A stretch of 64,000 nt of DNA from Adiantum capillus-veneris (Eukaryota > Streptophyta > Polypodiopsida > Polypodiales > Pteridaceae): positions 54,455,905-54,519,904 of the forward strand of contig CM043962.1 of assembly GCA_014529385.2 (NCBI GenBank). The letters are read 5' to 3'. Shown one piece after another: positions 11,090 to 23,200 of the stretch. The notes under the pieces are model-generated. The model was not told the DNA's origin, did no database searches, and saw only the letters and a program-made list of their open reading frames with translations. Every line of letters starts with the position of its first letter. Within the stretch, counting starts at the first letter, position 1. The translations under genes were made by a program, and so were the position numbers.

Positions 11090-11310
11090 GCACCTCGCTA
11101 ACAGCAAGGCATCTCACTAATCCCGAGGCATCTTGATAACCGTCAGACATCTCGCTAACCACAAGGGATAAAAAGAGAGACGATAACCTTAGCTTAATCT
11201 CCGCTAATTGCGGGATACTCTCGCTAACCACAAGGCATCTCGCTAACCACAAGGAAATCTGGCTAACCACAAGGCATCTTCCTACCCAAAAGGCATCTCG
11301 CTACCTGTGA
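11090..11310. repeat. Degenerate minisatellite, unit about 20 bp
   Basis: About nine variants of CTCGCTAACCACAAGGCAT follow each other, some strongly diverged. The block is inside LTR copy A and is missing from copy B. Confidence 0.8.
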
Positions 11311-11827
11311 GGAACAAAAATATATTCTTCCTACAATTCTTCTCTTTAAATAATTCTTCATCAATCAGTAATAACAACTTATCAAACAATAAAAATTTAT
11401 CAAGCAATTAATAAACAGTGATAATTTATCAAAAAATTCTTTTACTAATCTATGAAAACATATGCTTGTTGCTTGTGATAGAATCACGTCTCTTGGACAA
11501 TTTAAGAAAATTCCTATACTTGGATTCCTAGGTCAACATGAATAGCAATGAAAAATAATAGATTTGTCTTACCGGATTAGCAACATGTTCGGTTACCTCC
11601 CATATTTGATCTTGGGAGGTTTAAACTTCTTTCGGAGTCGATATCTCTATTTGAGTTATGATTGGAGTAGATGGTACCTTCCTTTGTATCCTCCTTGGGA
11701 GGTGGAACGACAAGAGCATCCTTGGAGCTTCGAGTCACTCGCTTTGGGGCCATCGTATTATGAAAGAGAAAAGAAAACTTCCCCATGAAAAGCGGAGTTA
11801 TGGTTTTCTTGCTTGTCAAGAAGATTG

Positions 11828-11829
<2 letters not shown>

Positions 11830-11896
<67 letters not shown>
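11830..11896. repeat. (GA)n microsatellite in LTR copy A
   Basis: About 33 GA units, absent from LTR copy B together with its flanks. Confidence 0.95.
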
Positions 11897-11900
<4 letters not shown>

Positions 11901-12059
11901 GAACTCAACAATCCGAGAGATGACACAATGGTGGTAGAGATGGAAATGGACCGAGGGTGAGAGGTTGAGAAAGAGAAGGTAACTCAAGTGTTATGGCAAG
12001 AGAGCTTCTGCTTCTGAGAACTTTTATGTGTGTGTCTTGAAAGTCAGGCAAAACGGGCT

Positions 12060-12067
12060 TTTATATA
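12060..12067 (-). promoter_or_regulatory. TATA box of gypsy family 2 LTR
   Basis: TATATAAA on the minus strand, inside GAGCATATATAAAAGCCC. It is the only strong TATA match seen in this LTR. Copy B has lost the whole segment, so that copy should lack its promoter. Confidence 0.55.
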
Positions 12068-12588
12068 TGCTCTCAAGAGCCAAAAGCACAAGCTAAGAAT
12101 AACAAAAAGCGGAGAGATAAGTTCACACGGGTTCGCGGCTTTAAACGAAAAACAAATTTTTTTATTTTTATTTTGCAGGCACGCATCTTGATGTGCTATT
12201 TTGATTCTTTTTTTAAATAAAAATCTTGGCTTCCAAGAAAAGAAGCTCTAAACTTGACTTACTTCTCTTTCTTCTCTAAAAGCATTCCTTCTTTCCTAAA
12301 AAAACTCCTTCTCTTCTTAAAATATTCCTCAACTCCTAAAATTACTCTCTCTTTTCTAAACATATTCCTTTTTTTAGTGTCAACTCTTATCTTTATATCT
12401 AGTCTTGAGGATCAAGTGTCCCATATCAACTTATTGTTTCCAAGTGAATAAAGGCCATAATTAATAGTTCTAAACTCCGATTTTCAATCGGATCGTTCCG
12501 TTGGAACGCTTTACGACTTAACAAAATTCAAACCTTAAAGACTTTTGCAAAGTAAATAAAATAGTTTTATTGGAAAATGTTGGGTACA

Positions 12589-12901
12589 TTACTATCTCCC
12601 CAACTTAAGGATTTGAAATGTCCTCATCTCAAGAAAAAATAAGGATACTCTTACTCTTATTACTAGCTCGATCATCAATATGCTGCATTAATCAAACATG
12701 GATAAGCGTTTTGATAATGTCTCAACTCTTTACATTCAAAGCATCAAACGTTCAAGCACGGAGGATCTTGCACATTAGTGGCATAAGCTCTTTGTGGTTG
12801 TCTATCCCTAAAGCTCAAATTCTGTCAAATTCTTCTCGTAGTCCCTTGTTCTTTCATTAAAGGTTCTACTCATAGTAAAGCATCTTGTACAGTTGTAGGT
12901 T
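12589..12901 (-). other. 3' internal remnant and polypurine tract of gypsy family 2
   Basis: The minus strand reads …GAGGACATTTC…TTAAGTTGGGGAG just before the LTR start, a typical gypsy end of internal region plus polypurine tract (12595-12606). The stretch up to 12901, where gag copy B breaks off, is short and non-coding. Most of gag, pro and pol has therefore been deleted between gag copy B and LTR copy A. Confidence 0.6.
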
Positions 12902-13264
12902 TCAGGGCTTCCAATCGCGAGCTAATTGATTCTCACCTTGACAAAAGCCAGATACCTGTTGCTCTATGTTCGTTAGTGGTGCGTAACATCTAAGCCTTAC
13001 AAACTTTGAGTAGTACTCTTCCAAGGATAAGCCGTATTGTTTCAAGCTAAACAAATCATTTATCTTTATTGTTTCATAAGCAGGAGGTAAGTATCTTTTC
13101 TTCACCACTTGTTTGATTTTCCACCAACTTTGAGAGTTCTCCAACACTCCTATGTCACGACAATGCTGTTTCCACCATAACTTCGCTTCTCTTGAGAGAC
13201 GTAACATCCCTAGCATCACTTGATTTGCAGATGTGGTCCTTGCAACAGAGAAGTAATCAGCCAT
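12902..13264 (-). pseudogene. gag fragment of gypsy family 2, copy B
   Basis: A 120-codon open piece of a Retrotrans_gag-type capsid domain. It has the LWWKQH motif, a WWKIKQVVKKRYLPP segment, and a DLFSLKQ…SLEEYYSKF stretch, in the usual order for gypsy gag. Met at 13264 fits the gag start. The piece ends at 12902 against unrelated sequence, so zinc knuckle, protease and pol are all missing. No function is expected. Confidence 0.8.
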
Positions 13265-13981
13265 AGCTTCAATCCATACTTTTCATATCTTTCTCAATAT
13301 CAACACCCTCTCCTTTAGAAGAAGGTGGTTGCATTTGTTTGATTAACAATTTATTCTCTTGAATTTTTGTGTAATTAGCATCGTTCTAAGGGTTTTCCAA
13401 CGTAGAAGTGATTTGAGGATTCCCCTGAGTGTATGCATATATTAACATGAATTTTTATAATAACTCAAAATACTAAGGTAGTTTTCAAACTTAAACTTAT
13501 ATCCAGTCCACTAATACTCAATTGCATGACTTAACCAATCACAACTTACCCAGTCCATCAAAACTCAGTCACATGAATTAGCCAATCATGACTAATCCAA
13601 TTCATTAAAACTCAATTATATAAATTAACTAGTGATGAATTATCTCAATCACATGACTTAACCAGTCATGGCTTACCCAATTCACCAAAACTCACTTATA
13701 TGACTTAACCAGACATACAATTGTTTTTTGAAGAAAAAAAACTCAATGTTTTTATTCATACCATCTTTTTCTTCATAAATACATCAAAATGTCATGTAGG
13801 TATCTAGAAAAATCTCTCAACAATGAGAAAACACAATAGAAGTTTCAACCACAACTGTGATACGCATCAACTAACGAGTCGTAATATCTTTGTGAGTCAG
13901 GTAATGGGTATAGAAAACCATACACACGAGGAAGCTTGAAGTAGCCAATTAAGCTTTTTAACCTACACTCAATACCAATTT
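13265..13981 (-). other. Leader of gypsy family 2, copy B
   Basis: Direct counterpart of the copy A leader, including the CATGACTTA-rich array at about 13490-13725. The primer-binding site next to the LTR is degraded (ATACCAATTTT in place of ATACCAGTTGT on the plus strand). Confidence 0.6.
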
Positions 13982-15175
13982 TGAGGTCCCCAACCCCGAG
14001 AAGATTGGGGTTACTTGATAGATAGCCTTCCTTTATTCTCAAATTTTGTTGACGACACCTTACTCCATTTCCATGAAGTAGATATATGAGCAATAGAAGA
14101 GACATAGTCCTCTATCCATCGTGATCGTGGATAAATGAGTCATACACCACACTCCAGGTCAATAATCAAGGTATTTCAATGCAAGCTAATTCCTATATCA
14201 CAAACAAAAAATCTCATTTACATACTTAAGATCTAAAAACAATGTCTTTTTATCCACGTTCAAGAGGCACATCCGCCATTTATAAATCATAGGTGTGATA
14301 TGAATTTATACTTAACTAACTAATAATCTGGTGAAAAGCACCCCACTAACCGAGTCCACTCGTTCGTAGAAATAAATTCGTTAAGATACTAGTCTCCACT
14401 TTTCAGACCACACTCACCCATTCTTCTTGTTTTTCAATTACTACCACACTATTACAAATACAAACAGTGTTCTTTTATTAGTTCCGGACAGAGATTCTTT
14501 TATACAACCCTTCCAACAATACCAAAACAATTTAAACAAGACCTAATGAAGACAATCCTATATTTAAAATAAAAATTTTATTCCAAATTTCTAACATATG
14601 CTTGTTTCTTGTGATAGAATCACATTTTTTGGACGGTTTAAGGGAATCCCTATGTTTGGCTTCTTAGGTCAACATGAATAGGAATGCAGAATTATTAATT
14701 TGTCTTACCAGACTATCGGCATGTTTGAGTACCTCCCGTATTTGAGGTTGGGTGGTTTCAACTTCTTTTGGAGTGGATGCCTCCATTTGAGTTATGATTG
14801 GAGTAGATGATACCTTTCTTTGCAAGAGGTGGAACGACAGGAGCATCCTTGGAGCTTTGAGTCACTCGTTTTGGGAACTTGACTTACTTCTCTTTCTTCT
14901 ATAAAAATTCTCCTTCTTTCCTAAAAATACTCTTTTTTTCCTAAAATTCCTCTCTTTCCTAAAAATACTCCTTTTTTTAGAGTCGACTCCTATCTTTAGA
15001 TATAGTCTTGAGGCTTAAGTTTTTCATATCAACCTATTGTTTCTAAGTGAATAATTAAAAGTTTGAGAGTTCGATTTCCGATCTGATCATTCCGTTGGAA
15101 CACTTTATGACTTAACAAAATTCAAACGGTAAACACTTTTCCAAAGTAAATGAAATAGTTTTATATTGGAATTAG
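13982..15175 (-). mobile_element. LTR of gypsy family 2, copy B, internally deleted
   Basis: Similar to LTR copy A from the TGAGGTCCCCAACCCC end onward, but without the copy A minisatellite block (about 11000-11450) and the block with (GA)n and the TATA box (about 11760-12245). Its other end stops at 15175, where the copia C1 LTR begins, a few bases short of the copy A terminus. Confidence 0.7.
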
Positions 15176-15391
15176 TGTTGCAAGAAAACACACATAGCTT
15201 GGATAAGATGATGGAAGCTCAAGGAGCACAACAAAGAGTGTATTACATAGTGTGCAATGGAAAGATAGATAGCTCTAGAATGATGGGCGTATATACAATG
15301 CACAGGGGAAAAAACCTCCTAGTGAGGGAAAAAATGCCCCGGTAGTCCTAAGTGTGTTCACAGACATCACTACCATATATATATGGTAACA
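15176..15391 (-). mobile_element. 3' LTR of copia element C1
   Basis: A 216-bp LTR bounded by TGTTACC and TTGCAACA on the minus strand, directly after a polypurine tract (CCAGGGGGGATT, 15392 onward). No matching 5' LTR is visible beyond the gag start at 31111, so C1 is either 5'-truncated or its 5' LTR has decayed. Confidence 0.65.
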
Positions 15392-17565
15392 AATCCCCCC
15401 TGGAGTGATGCGGTGAATGAGAGTTAGCACATAGAGTAAAGGGAAGTGTCATGCCTTGAGGACATAATAAGTCCACAAAGGGGAGTAAGCCCAAAGCTTT
15501 GTGGAAAGCTTCAAACTTCTCACAAGACAATGCCTTTGCGAAAAGATCTGCAAGGTTTTCCTGTGCTGGCACATAATCCAAGCTGATCTCTCGTGCTGAG
15601 AGCCTCTCCCTGGCATAGTGGTAATGCACTTCAATGTGCTTTGTGTGAGCATGAAAAATGGATTCCTCGCAACCACCAATGCACTTAGATTGTTAGTGTA
15701 GATAGTGTTGGCAGTGTCCTGTCCAACACCCAGATCAACCATATGGTGTCTGAGCTATACACACTCAACCGTAGCTGTGAAGAATGCCATGTACTCAGCC
15801 TCACAACTAGAAGTGGCCATAGTAGGTTGCTTCTCGCTCAACCATGATATACATGAACTGCCAAGCATGAAACAAAAACCACTTGTGGACACTCTCATGT
15901 CAAAACAACCAGCCCAATTTGAGTCCGAAAAAGAATATAAGTCTGGCAACAATGATCCCCCCTTGGGATAAAACAAGCCAAGATGTAAAGTGCCACTGAA
16001 GTAGTGGAAAATCCTCTTATTGACAGCCTGCCAATGCTTAGACCCTGGGCTATACATAAATCTGCTGACCTATGAGACTACAAACTAAATATCCGGTCTT
16101 GTGTTGCATACATAAATGAGACATCCAGCAACAGTTTGGTAAAGAGTGACATCTGCAAGATCACGAGCATCATGAAGACTCAATTTCAAACATGTTTCCA
16201 TGAGAGTGGCAACAGGTTTGCAATCCTCAAGTCCAAACTTACATAGCAATGTCTCTATGTAACTTTTTTAACACAAGGCAATACCACCATCACACTGCTT
16301 AAACTGTATACCCAAGTAATGACGCAATAGCCCCAAATCTTTCATCTTGAAAGTAGCATTCAAATCAGCCTTAAATTCAATAATATTTCTCTCATTTGGT
16401 CCAATGATCAACAAATCGTCCACATAAAGAACCACAATGAGAAGTACATCACCCTCATGCTTTACATACATTGTGCTTTTTGTTGGACTGTTAAACAAAA
16501 GCCTCATTTGACAAAATGAGCGTCAATCTTTCTCATACCAAGCACGAGGAGATTGCTTCCACCCATAAAAAACTTTCTTACATCTGTACACTTTATCCTC
16601 TTGTCCTTTCTTGACAAAACCGCGAGGTTGTGTTACATAAACTTTCTCAAATATGTCACCATTCAAGAAAGTAGTAACAATGTCTGATTGATGTACATCC
16701 CAACCAAAATGAGCTGCCAATGCACATAAAAAACACACAATAGTTATACAAAAAGTGGGAGCAAAAGTCTCTTCATAATCTATGCCTTTTTGTTGTGCAT
16801 AACCCTTTGCCACAAGTCGAGCCTTATAGGCAATCAATCTCACCATCTGGCTTGCGTTGCAACTTGTAAACCCACTTCGGACCAATGGCCTTTTTTCTAG
16901 GAGGCAAATCACATAAAGTCCATGTGTCATTTCCTAGAAGTGCATCATATTCTGATTGCATGGCAACCATCCAATTTTTTGAATTTTGTGCTTCATCAAA
17001 AGATAGAGGTTCCTCAACATCATGTACAGCCAAAGCATAAGAATCTGTTGCTAAGGATTTAATATTTACGTGATCACAAAGTGTTAATTAACGTTATCAA
17101 CCATATAAATTGGAGTTTTTCAAAATTGGTTTCTTCCCCCTTCATCCAATAGTATAAATGCATGACTTTTGTCAAAGTTAACAAAAGATTCACCTTACCA
17201 ACTAGATTTTCACTCTAATGTCATTTTGAGTGATTACATGAATTTTAAATCCTTGTCTGCTGCATAAGATGCATGGCGAGAACCTAAACAAGTACGACTA
17301 GAAAAAGGTTCATCCAATTTACTGTCACGCAAAGTATGCACCAGCCATTTAGGCATACCTCTAGCTTGCTCATTCTCAACCCTTTCCTCATCAAGTACAT
17401 CATGTACATCTACATCAGTAATAGGTTGATCTATAATATTTTTAGAAACCCCCATAGGCTATACATTTTCCTCATTGGAATTTACTTTTGAACTTCCACC
17501 ACTAAAAAGAGGCAACAAAGTGTCATAAATGTCATGTGAGCTTACATTACCGTCTCTAGTACATG
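15392..17565 (-). pseudogene. Copia element C1: reverse transcriptase and RNase H part
   Basis: Broken frames on the minus strand give, from right to left, the linker, the copia RT (YKARLVAKGY, DYEETFAP, DVHQSD, KQSPRAWY, then YVDDLLI near 16405) and the RNase H (STSGFCF, CEAEYMA, YTNN, and an ALxxEKF-type C terminus). These are standard Ty1/copia blocks in the standard order. At least three frames and several stops are needed to read through, so it is not coding. The gag, protease and integrase half continues at 28710-31111 on the far side of E2. Confidence 0.9.
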
Positions 17566-17831
17566 ATAGTGAGGTGGTCCGGGACGGGCAACAAGAAGAG
17601 AAACCTCTAGACACCCTTCAAGGCTCCCGTGCTGCTCAATGGGGCTGGGGCACAACACAACACAAACCAAAACAACAAACCCACAGCCAAATCCCAACTA
17701 CACAAGGGGCACCACCTAGTTTAAGAGCGAACTAGGACACAAAAGAGGAGAATCGTTAGAGCAACCCACAAACAAGCAAGGAATTTACACTAACCCTAAC
17801 ACCAATGGAACACTCTCACACACTAAAACAC

Positions 17832-17832
17832 G

Positions 17833-17868
<36 letters not shown>

Positions 17869-17892
17869 GGGGGGGGGAGGGGAGAGAGAGAG
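17832..17892. repeat. (GA)n followed by poly-G in E2 3' LTR
   Basis: About 14 GA units, then a G tract of about 20 bases broken by one A, then GA again. The 5' LTR has the same compound tract at 26306-26399 with far more GA units. Confidence 0.95.
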
Positions 17893-18398
17893 CGAGATGG
17901 TGTACAACTTAGCTTCAACTTTATATTTTGCACAAAAAGGAACTTAGAGCTTGCGGAATCAAGTGACAAGATTTGGTTATAGCATCACTAGCACATTGTC
18001 TTAGGGTTATGGGAGCCCTCTCACCATCCACCCTCTTACAATGGTAGCCAAACAATAGCCAATGAATCACAAGCAACAAAACAACAACCTTCAATGAAAC
18101 AAGTCACCTTATGAAGCTGAATGAGTTTGCCAAGCCAAATTGGAGGAGAAGCGTGAGCCTTTGGACATGAATTGCACCCAAAACTACCAATTCATTGATG
18201 TTGGGGTAGATACAACAATGGTAGGAAGAATATCTTCTACTCGCACTCACTCAAACTAGCTCAAGCTTTTCTATGCACCAAGGTGATGGTGTATAGAAAG
18301 CTTACTCTCTCTTTACAACCAAGATAGAACTGGCGTGTGGTACTCTCAATCTAGTGTGAAATGGTATAGTGATGTCTTTTACAAGGAGGAATGGGTTC

Positions 18399-18406
18399 TA
18401 TTTATA
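18399..18406 (-). promoter_or_regulatory. TATA box, E2 3' LTR
   Basis: TATAAATA on the minus strand (ACTATAAATAGAACCC), matching the position of the E1 LTR TATA box. Confidence 0.65.
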
Positions 18407-19233
18407 GTTTTTAGAAGCCTTGATTAGGATTAAGCCTAATCAATTTTATTAGGAACGATCAAGGATTATGAATTTTTATGAATTTCAAATGAGAATGGGC
18501 TCTCTCTTTTCTCTTGAGTCACATGGATGTGGGCTCAAGTAAGAGAATTATTGATGTGGTGAAAGGAGAGAAACTTCCATGGGAGTGAGTGAATTTCGTT
18601 TACTTGTGCGGTTGCCTACTCCATATGTTGATAGTGTGGGTGCATTTTTAAAAGAGAAGTTAGTTGTTAGTGGTAATAATCACTAGAATTGTTAGAGATA
18701 CATTTACAATGGGTAGGATGAGTTGATTTGATGAAGGAAGAGGGGTGAATTAAAAGAGAATCATTGAGATGGTGAAGCTTTGAAGAAGCTTGAACTCACC
18801 CTTGTGTAGATTGTGGAAAAAATGACCGCTGGTCTTCTTCTTCTTCTTCGCTTCTTTACGCCGCCGCCACGGTTGACCACCATGTTGAAAAGAGGATTTG
18901 TTGATGAAAAATCCTCAATTTGCAGAATTTATCATGGTTAAGATGCTGAATTTTAGATATTTTTAGGAGAGGTAAATGAAATTGTAACATAGAAGCAATA
19001 GAGAGAGACATGGAGAGGGTGTATGTATGTAGAGGTTCATAAAAGAACTATAGGGATGAGAGAGAAGGGTAATGGTGAAGAGGGTGGGAGAAGCCATGGA
19101 AATTGCAGGTTTGAGTGAGGGAAGGAGAGGGAGGGATGTGTAAGAGTGAGTAGGTGTGTGGAAGGGTGAGAGAAGACTAAGGGCTGTTTGTGAGAAAAGT
19201 GGGCAGACTGGGGTCCACTCAAAAAGTCATAGA

Positions 19234-19578
19234 TCACCGTTGGTAGCTCCAAAAATCATGAAAAAGTTTGAGGTGATTATTCAGAGCGTGGGCTACATTT
19301 TCTCTTTTGACCACCGCTCCAAATTCGGAGTGGATATAGGTGCCAAAATTCTCACCAAAAAGCCTGTTTTTATGCCTGCAAAAGTCTTTTAGTGGCCCCC
19401 TCCTTTGATGAATTTGTACAATACATCCAAGAGTGAGCCCCTCCTTGGTCATATTATAATACAAAGCATCCAAGTTGCCCTTGACCCATGCATGGAGGAG
19501 GATTATCGGTGAATAAAGAAATATATACATGGTGGGACTAGTGTATGGACTATTCATGGACTTTAGCTCAATGAGCAC
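19234..19578 (-). other. 114-codon LTR ORF, E2 3' LTR
   Basis: The counterpart of the 114-codon frame in the E1 LTR, with the same start and stop. Coding status is doubtful. Confidence 0.3.
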
Positions 19579-20238
19579 ATGGTGTTAGAATAATGAGTAA
19601 AAATAATAATAAAAATATGGAGGAGTTATGGATATGGAAAGATATTGGAATCATATGATATGGTCCCTCCTTGAATTATTTTGGGTGAAAGAGGAAAAGG
19701 GATGCAAGTAAATAATATAATAAACGTAACCAATGAGTAGAAATCAATTTTTTGTTTTCACGAGGGTGAGGGTTAAAATGTGGGAGTGATTTGTATAAAG
19801 GAAAAATATGAGGTTAGAGTATGTACATATTGGCAAAAAATATAATTATGGTGTAAGAGGATGAAAGAAGGTGTACATAGGTTTAATAAAACACACACCT
19901 AAGTAGAAATATTTAAATAAAATACCAAAATAATTATAAAAAATCCCTATATTTAGGCCATATATACAATGAAATATTTACACACAAAGAGGCCATAATA
20001 TACTTTTATTTTTTTATTTTTTTATTTTTTTGGCTCAACTAGCCCAGTGACTAGCTAGCTGAGGGTTTTTAAGAAGATATGGGAAAAGCCCCCTAACTCA
20101 CACATGCCTATGTACAGTGAAATGGTAGGGATAGCCATAGCGTTTGGGTGAATTTGGTAGGGTGGAGTAACTTACTATGGCAATTATGGAGAGCCGAAAA
20201 ACGGCTATCATTAGCCCTCCCCCAGGATGATGGTATAT

Positions 20239-23200
20239 TCATGTACCATCATAGAGCATCTTTTCCAAAGAGAGTGCTTCAGAGTCCTTGACGAGATATG
20301 AGACAGCGGCCTTTGGATAGATCTTTGGTAGAAGGCGACTCAAATAGGGCTTCAAGCGATACCCGTTTACCTTCCTGGAGTGCTCTTTACCATTCAAGTC
20401 CATAAGCTGATAGTAACTAGAATTGAAAGCCTTCTTGACTATGTATGGCCCTTGCCATCTAGTTTCAAACTTGGCATCAAAACGATTGTCAAGTCGATTG
20501 TCATACCTTAGCACAAGCTCTCCTTCTTTGATGCCTTTGTCCTTCAGTTTCTTGTCGTGCGTTTCTTTCGCTTGTGTGGCTTTCCTCTTGTAGCACTCAT
20601 ATGCTACTTCTCTTTTCCACTCAAGCTCCACTAACGTAAGAAGTTGATCCATCCATACCTCTTGATCATCTTGTGCTCCTTTGCCATGAAGTCGCATTGT
20701 TGGAATGTTGAGCTCGATAGGCTGCAAAGCCTCTTGACCATAGACCAAGTGAAATGGTGTGAACTCCGTGGCTTCCCTATATTTGGTTCGATATGCCCAC
20801 AAGGCACCATCCAAGAAGTCATCCCATAATTTTGTCTTGTTTTGCACCATCTTTCTAATGATTCCTGCAATGACACCATTAGCCTTCTCCACCAAACCAT
20901 TTGACTGTGGGTAGTATGGTGTGCTATGACGATGTAGAATGTGAAGCTCTTCACAAACTTCTGTGAGCAAGCCCTTCCTAAACCCTGGACCATTATCAGA
21001 AACAATCTCCAAAGGTGTGCCAAATCTGCAACAAATGTGATTGTACACAAATTTTCTAACTGTCCTCTCATTCACTCTTGCCACACTTTGAGCTTCCACC
21101 CACCTAGTCATATAGTCTACAGCCACTAGAATGTAGAGTTTACCATTTTTTGTCCTAGGCAGAGGACCCATAGCATCAATGCCCCACTTTTCAAAGGGTC
21201 CATTTACAAGAACTATTTGCCTCGGGCCATGCACCAACCTTCTATTTCCATTTATCTGACAATTGTGACATCTTTTACACCAATGTTGAACATCCACATG
21301 CAAGCTTGGCCAAACATACCCCGCAAGCAAAATCTTCTTCACAGTTGATTCTTGGGCAAAATGACCACCACATGCCTCTTCATGCAAACCTTTTAGAATG
21401 GCTGGAATTTCCTCGATAGTTGGTACTCTTCTGCTCACTTGATCCTTCCCTCTTTGATAGAGGGAGCCTTCTAGGAAGAGATAGAAACTTGCCTTCTTCA
21501 TGAGTCTCCTCTTCTGAGCCTTCGTGAAGTCTTGTGGAAACTCACCCTCCAAAATGTAGCCAATAATGGGAGCCAATGACTCCAATCCCTGGTATCTCGA
21601 TTGCTTGACAGCTACTGCCACCATGATGACCTGCACTTCTCTCTCAGCACATGTACTGCTTGTTGTGCAAGTAAATCGGCATCTTCATTTTGTTTCCTCA
21701 GAATATGATATAATTGCACTTCTTCAAACTGATTACACATCCTACGAATGGCATGAACTTTTGTCCTTAAGCTTTCATTCTTGCATGCCCAAATGCCTAA
21801 AATCTATTTAACAATGAGAAGTGCATCTCCCTTTACCATGAGACGTTTTATCCCTTGGCCAATGCACATCTTCAAAACATGAAGTAGTGTGTCGTACTCT
21901 GCTTCATTGTTGCCAGTTGAACCTGGTAGATTGACCTTCTCTTTCATGACCACCTCTCCACTTGGGTTGAGCAACACTAGCCCTCCCCCTGCATTCCCTG
22001 CGGCACGTCGAAAAGCTCCATCAAAGAACAAGGTAAAAGCATTGGGAATACTTTATGGTGGTGGCAATGGTAGGGTCTTTACTTGAGGCACCTTAATTTC
22101 CTTCTCATGTACCCTATAAGTGAGAATCCCTGCCAATTGTGCACGCACACTATCTTCTACCTTGAAAGAGTATTGGAACTCTTGCAACTCCATAATCCAC
22201 TTTGAGATCCTAGTACTAAGATTCATTTGAGATGACACCCAAGGGAACAAATTTTCTGCAGTGAGAATTACAAAAGGTTTTGGTAGCAGGTAGGATCTAA
22301 ACTTTCTCACCGCAAACATGAGAGAAAGCATCATGAGTTCTGCTTCTGTGTAGTCTCTCTCCAAAGCATTCATGACCCTTCTAACAAAGTAGATGGGTCG
22401 CATCCTTGTACTGTGGGGATCTTGTTGTAGCAACACAGCACCAATTGTTTCCCTTCCAACACTAGAGCTAACAAAGAATGTGTACTCCCAACAAGGAGGC
22501 ATGAGTGTTGGTAGCTCTGACAAAATGACTTTAATGTTACAAAAATACTCTTCAAGCTCATCAGACCATGCAAATTCTACCTGTTGTGTCAACTTTTGCA
22601 AAGGATGAAGCAACTCCGAGGCTAAGTGAATGAAGCGTGACATATACTTCACCTTCTGAATGAAAGAGATGACCTCCTTAAGACTCTTCGGTGATGGAAG
22701 CTCAATAAGAGCCTTTGCCTTTGAAGGATCCACCTCAATGCCTTTATAGGAAACCTTGTGACCGAGCAAGATCACTTCATCCTCACCTATGTGGCACTTG
22801 TCGGGGTTGAGTTGACCTCCCATGTCGTAGAGCTTCTTTAAACCTTCTTCTACCCTTTGTAGATGCAATGATTTTGAGCTATAAATGCAGAAATCATCAA
22901 TGAACACCCTAATTGACTTTCCAAAGAATGCTTGAAACACCATGTTCATGAAACGTTGGAATGTTGCAGGAGCATTTGTCAGACCAAATGGCATGACTCT
23001 AAAAGAATAACAACCCCAAGGAGTGATAAAGGCTTTTTTCAATTGATCTTCCAATGCGATACCTATTTGAAAGTAGCCTGAGTAGCCATCACACACAGTG
23101 TACTTCTCATGACCAGCTACCTCATTTAGTATCTCATCCTGAAATGGGAGGGGAAAGTGATCTCTTTTTGTTGCCTCATTGAGTGGACGGTAATCCACAC

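Larger units (their letters stand above)
10380..12588 (-). mobile_element. LTR of gypsy family 2, copy A
   Basis: A 2.2-kb LTR. On the minus strand it starts TGTACCC next to a polypurine tract and ends CCTCACA next to the primer-binding site. It holds a minisatellite (about 11090-11310), a (GA)n tract (11830-11896) and a TATA box (12060-12067). Copy B lacks two internal blocks of it. The LTR is followed by a leader and gag piece instead of host DNA, so it acts as the shared LTR of a tandem arrangement. Confidence 0.75.
17570..20210 (-). mobile_element. 3' LTR of E2
   Basis: 2.64 kb, same termini as the E1 LTR. It contains a (GA)n-(G)n-(GA)n tract at 17832-17892 and a TATA box at 18399-18406. 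About 1 kb from 17900 to 18850 looks identical to the 5' LTR apart from single bases. Confidence 0.93.

Noticed and set aside
11070-11310. CRISPR-like spaced repeats
   Set aside because: The units are adjacent and degenerate, without distinct spacers of constant length. They lie in a plant LTR, so this is a minisatellite.
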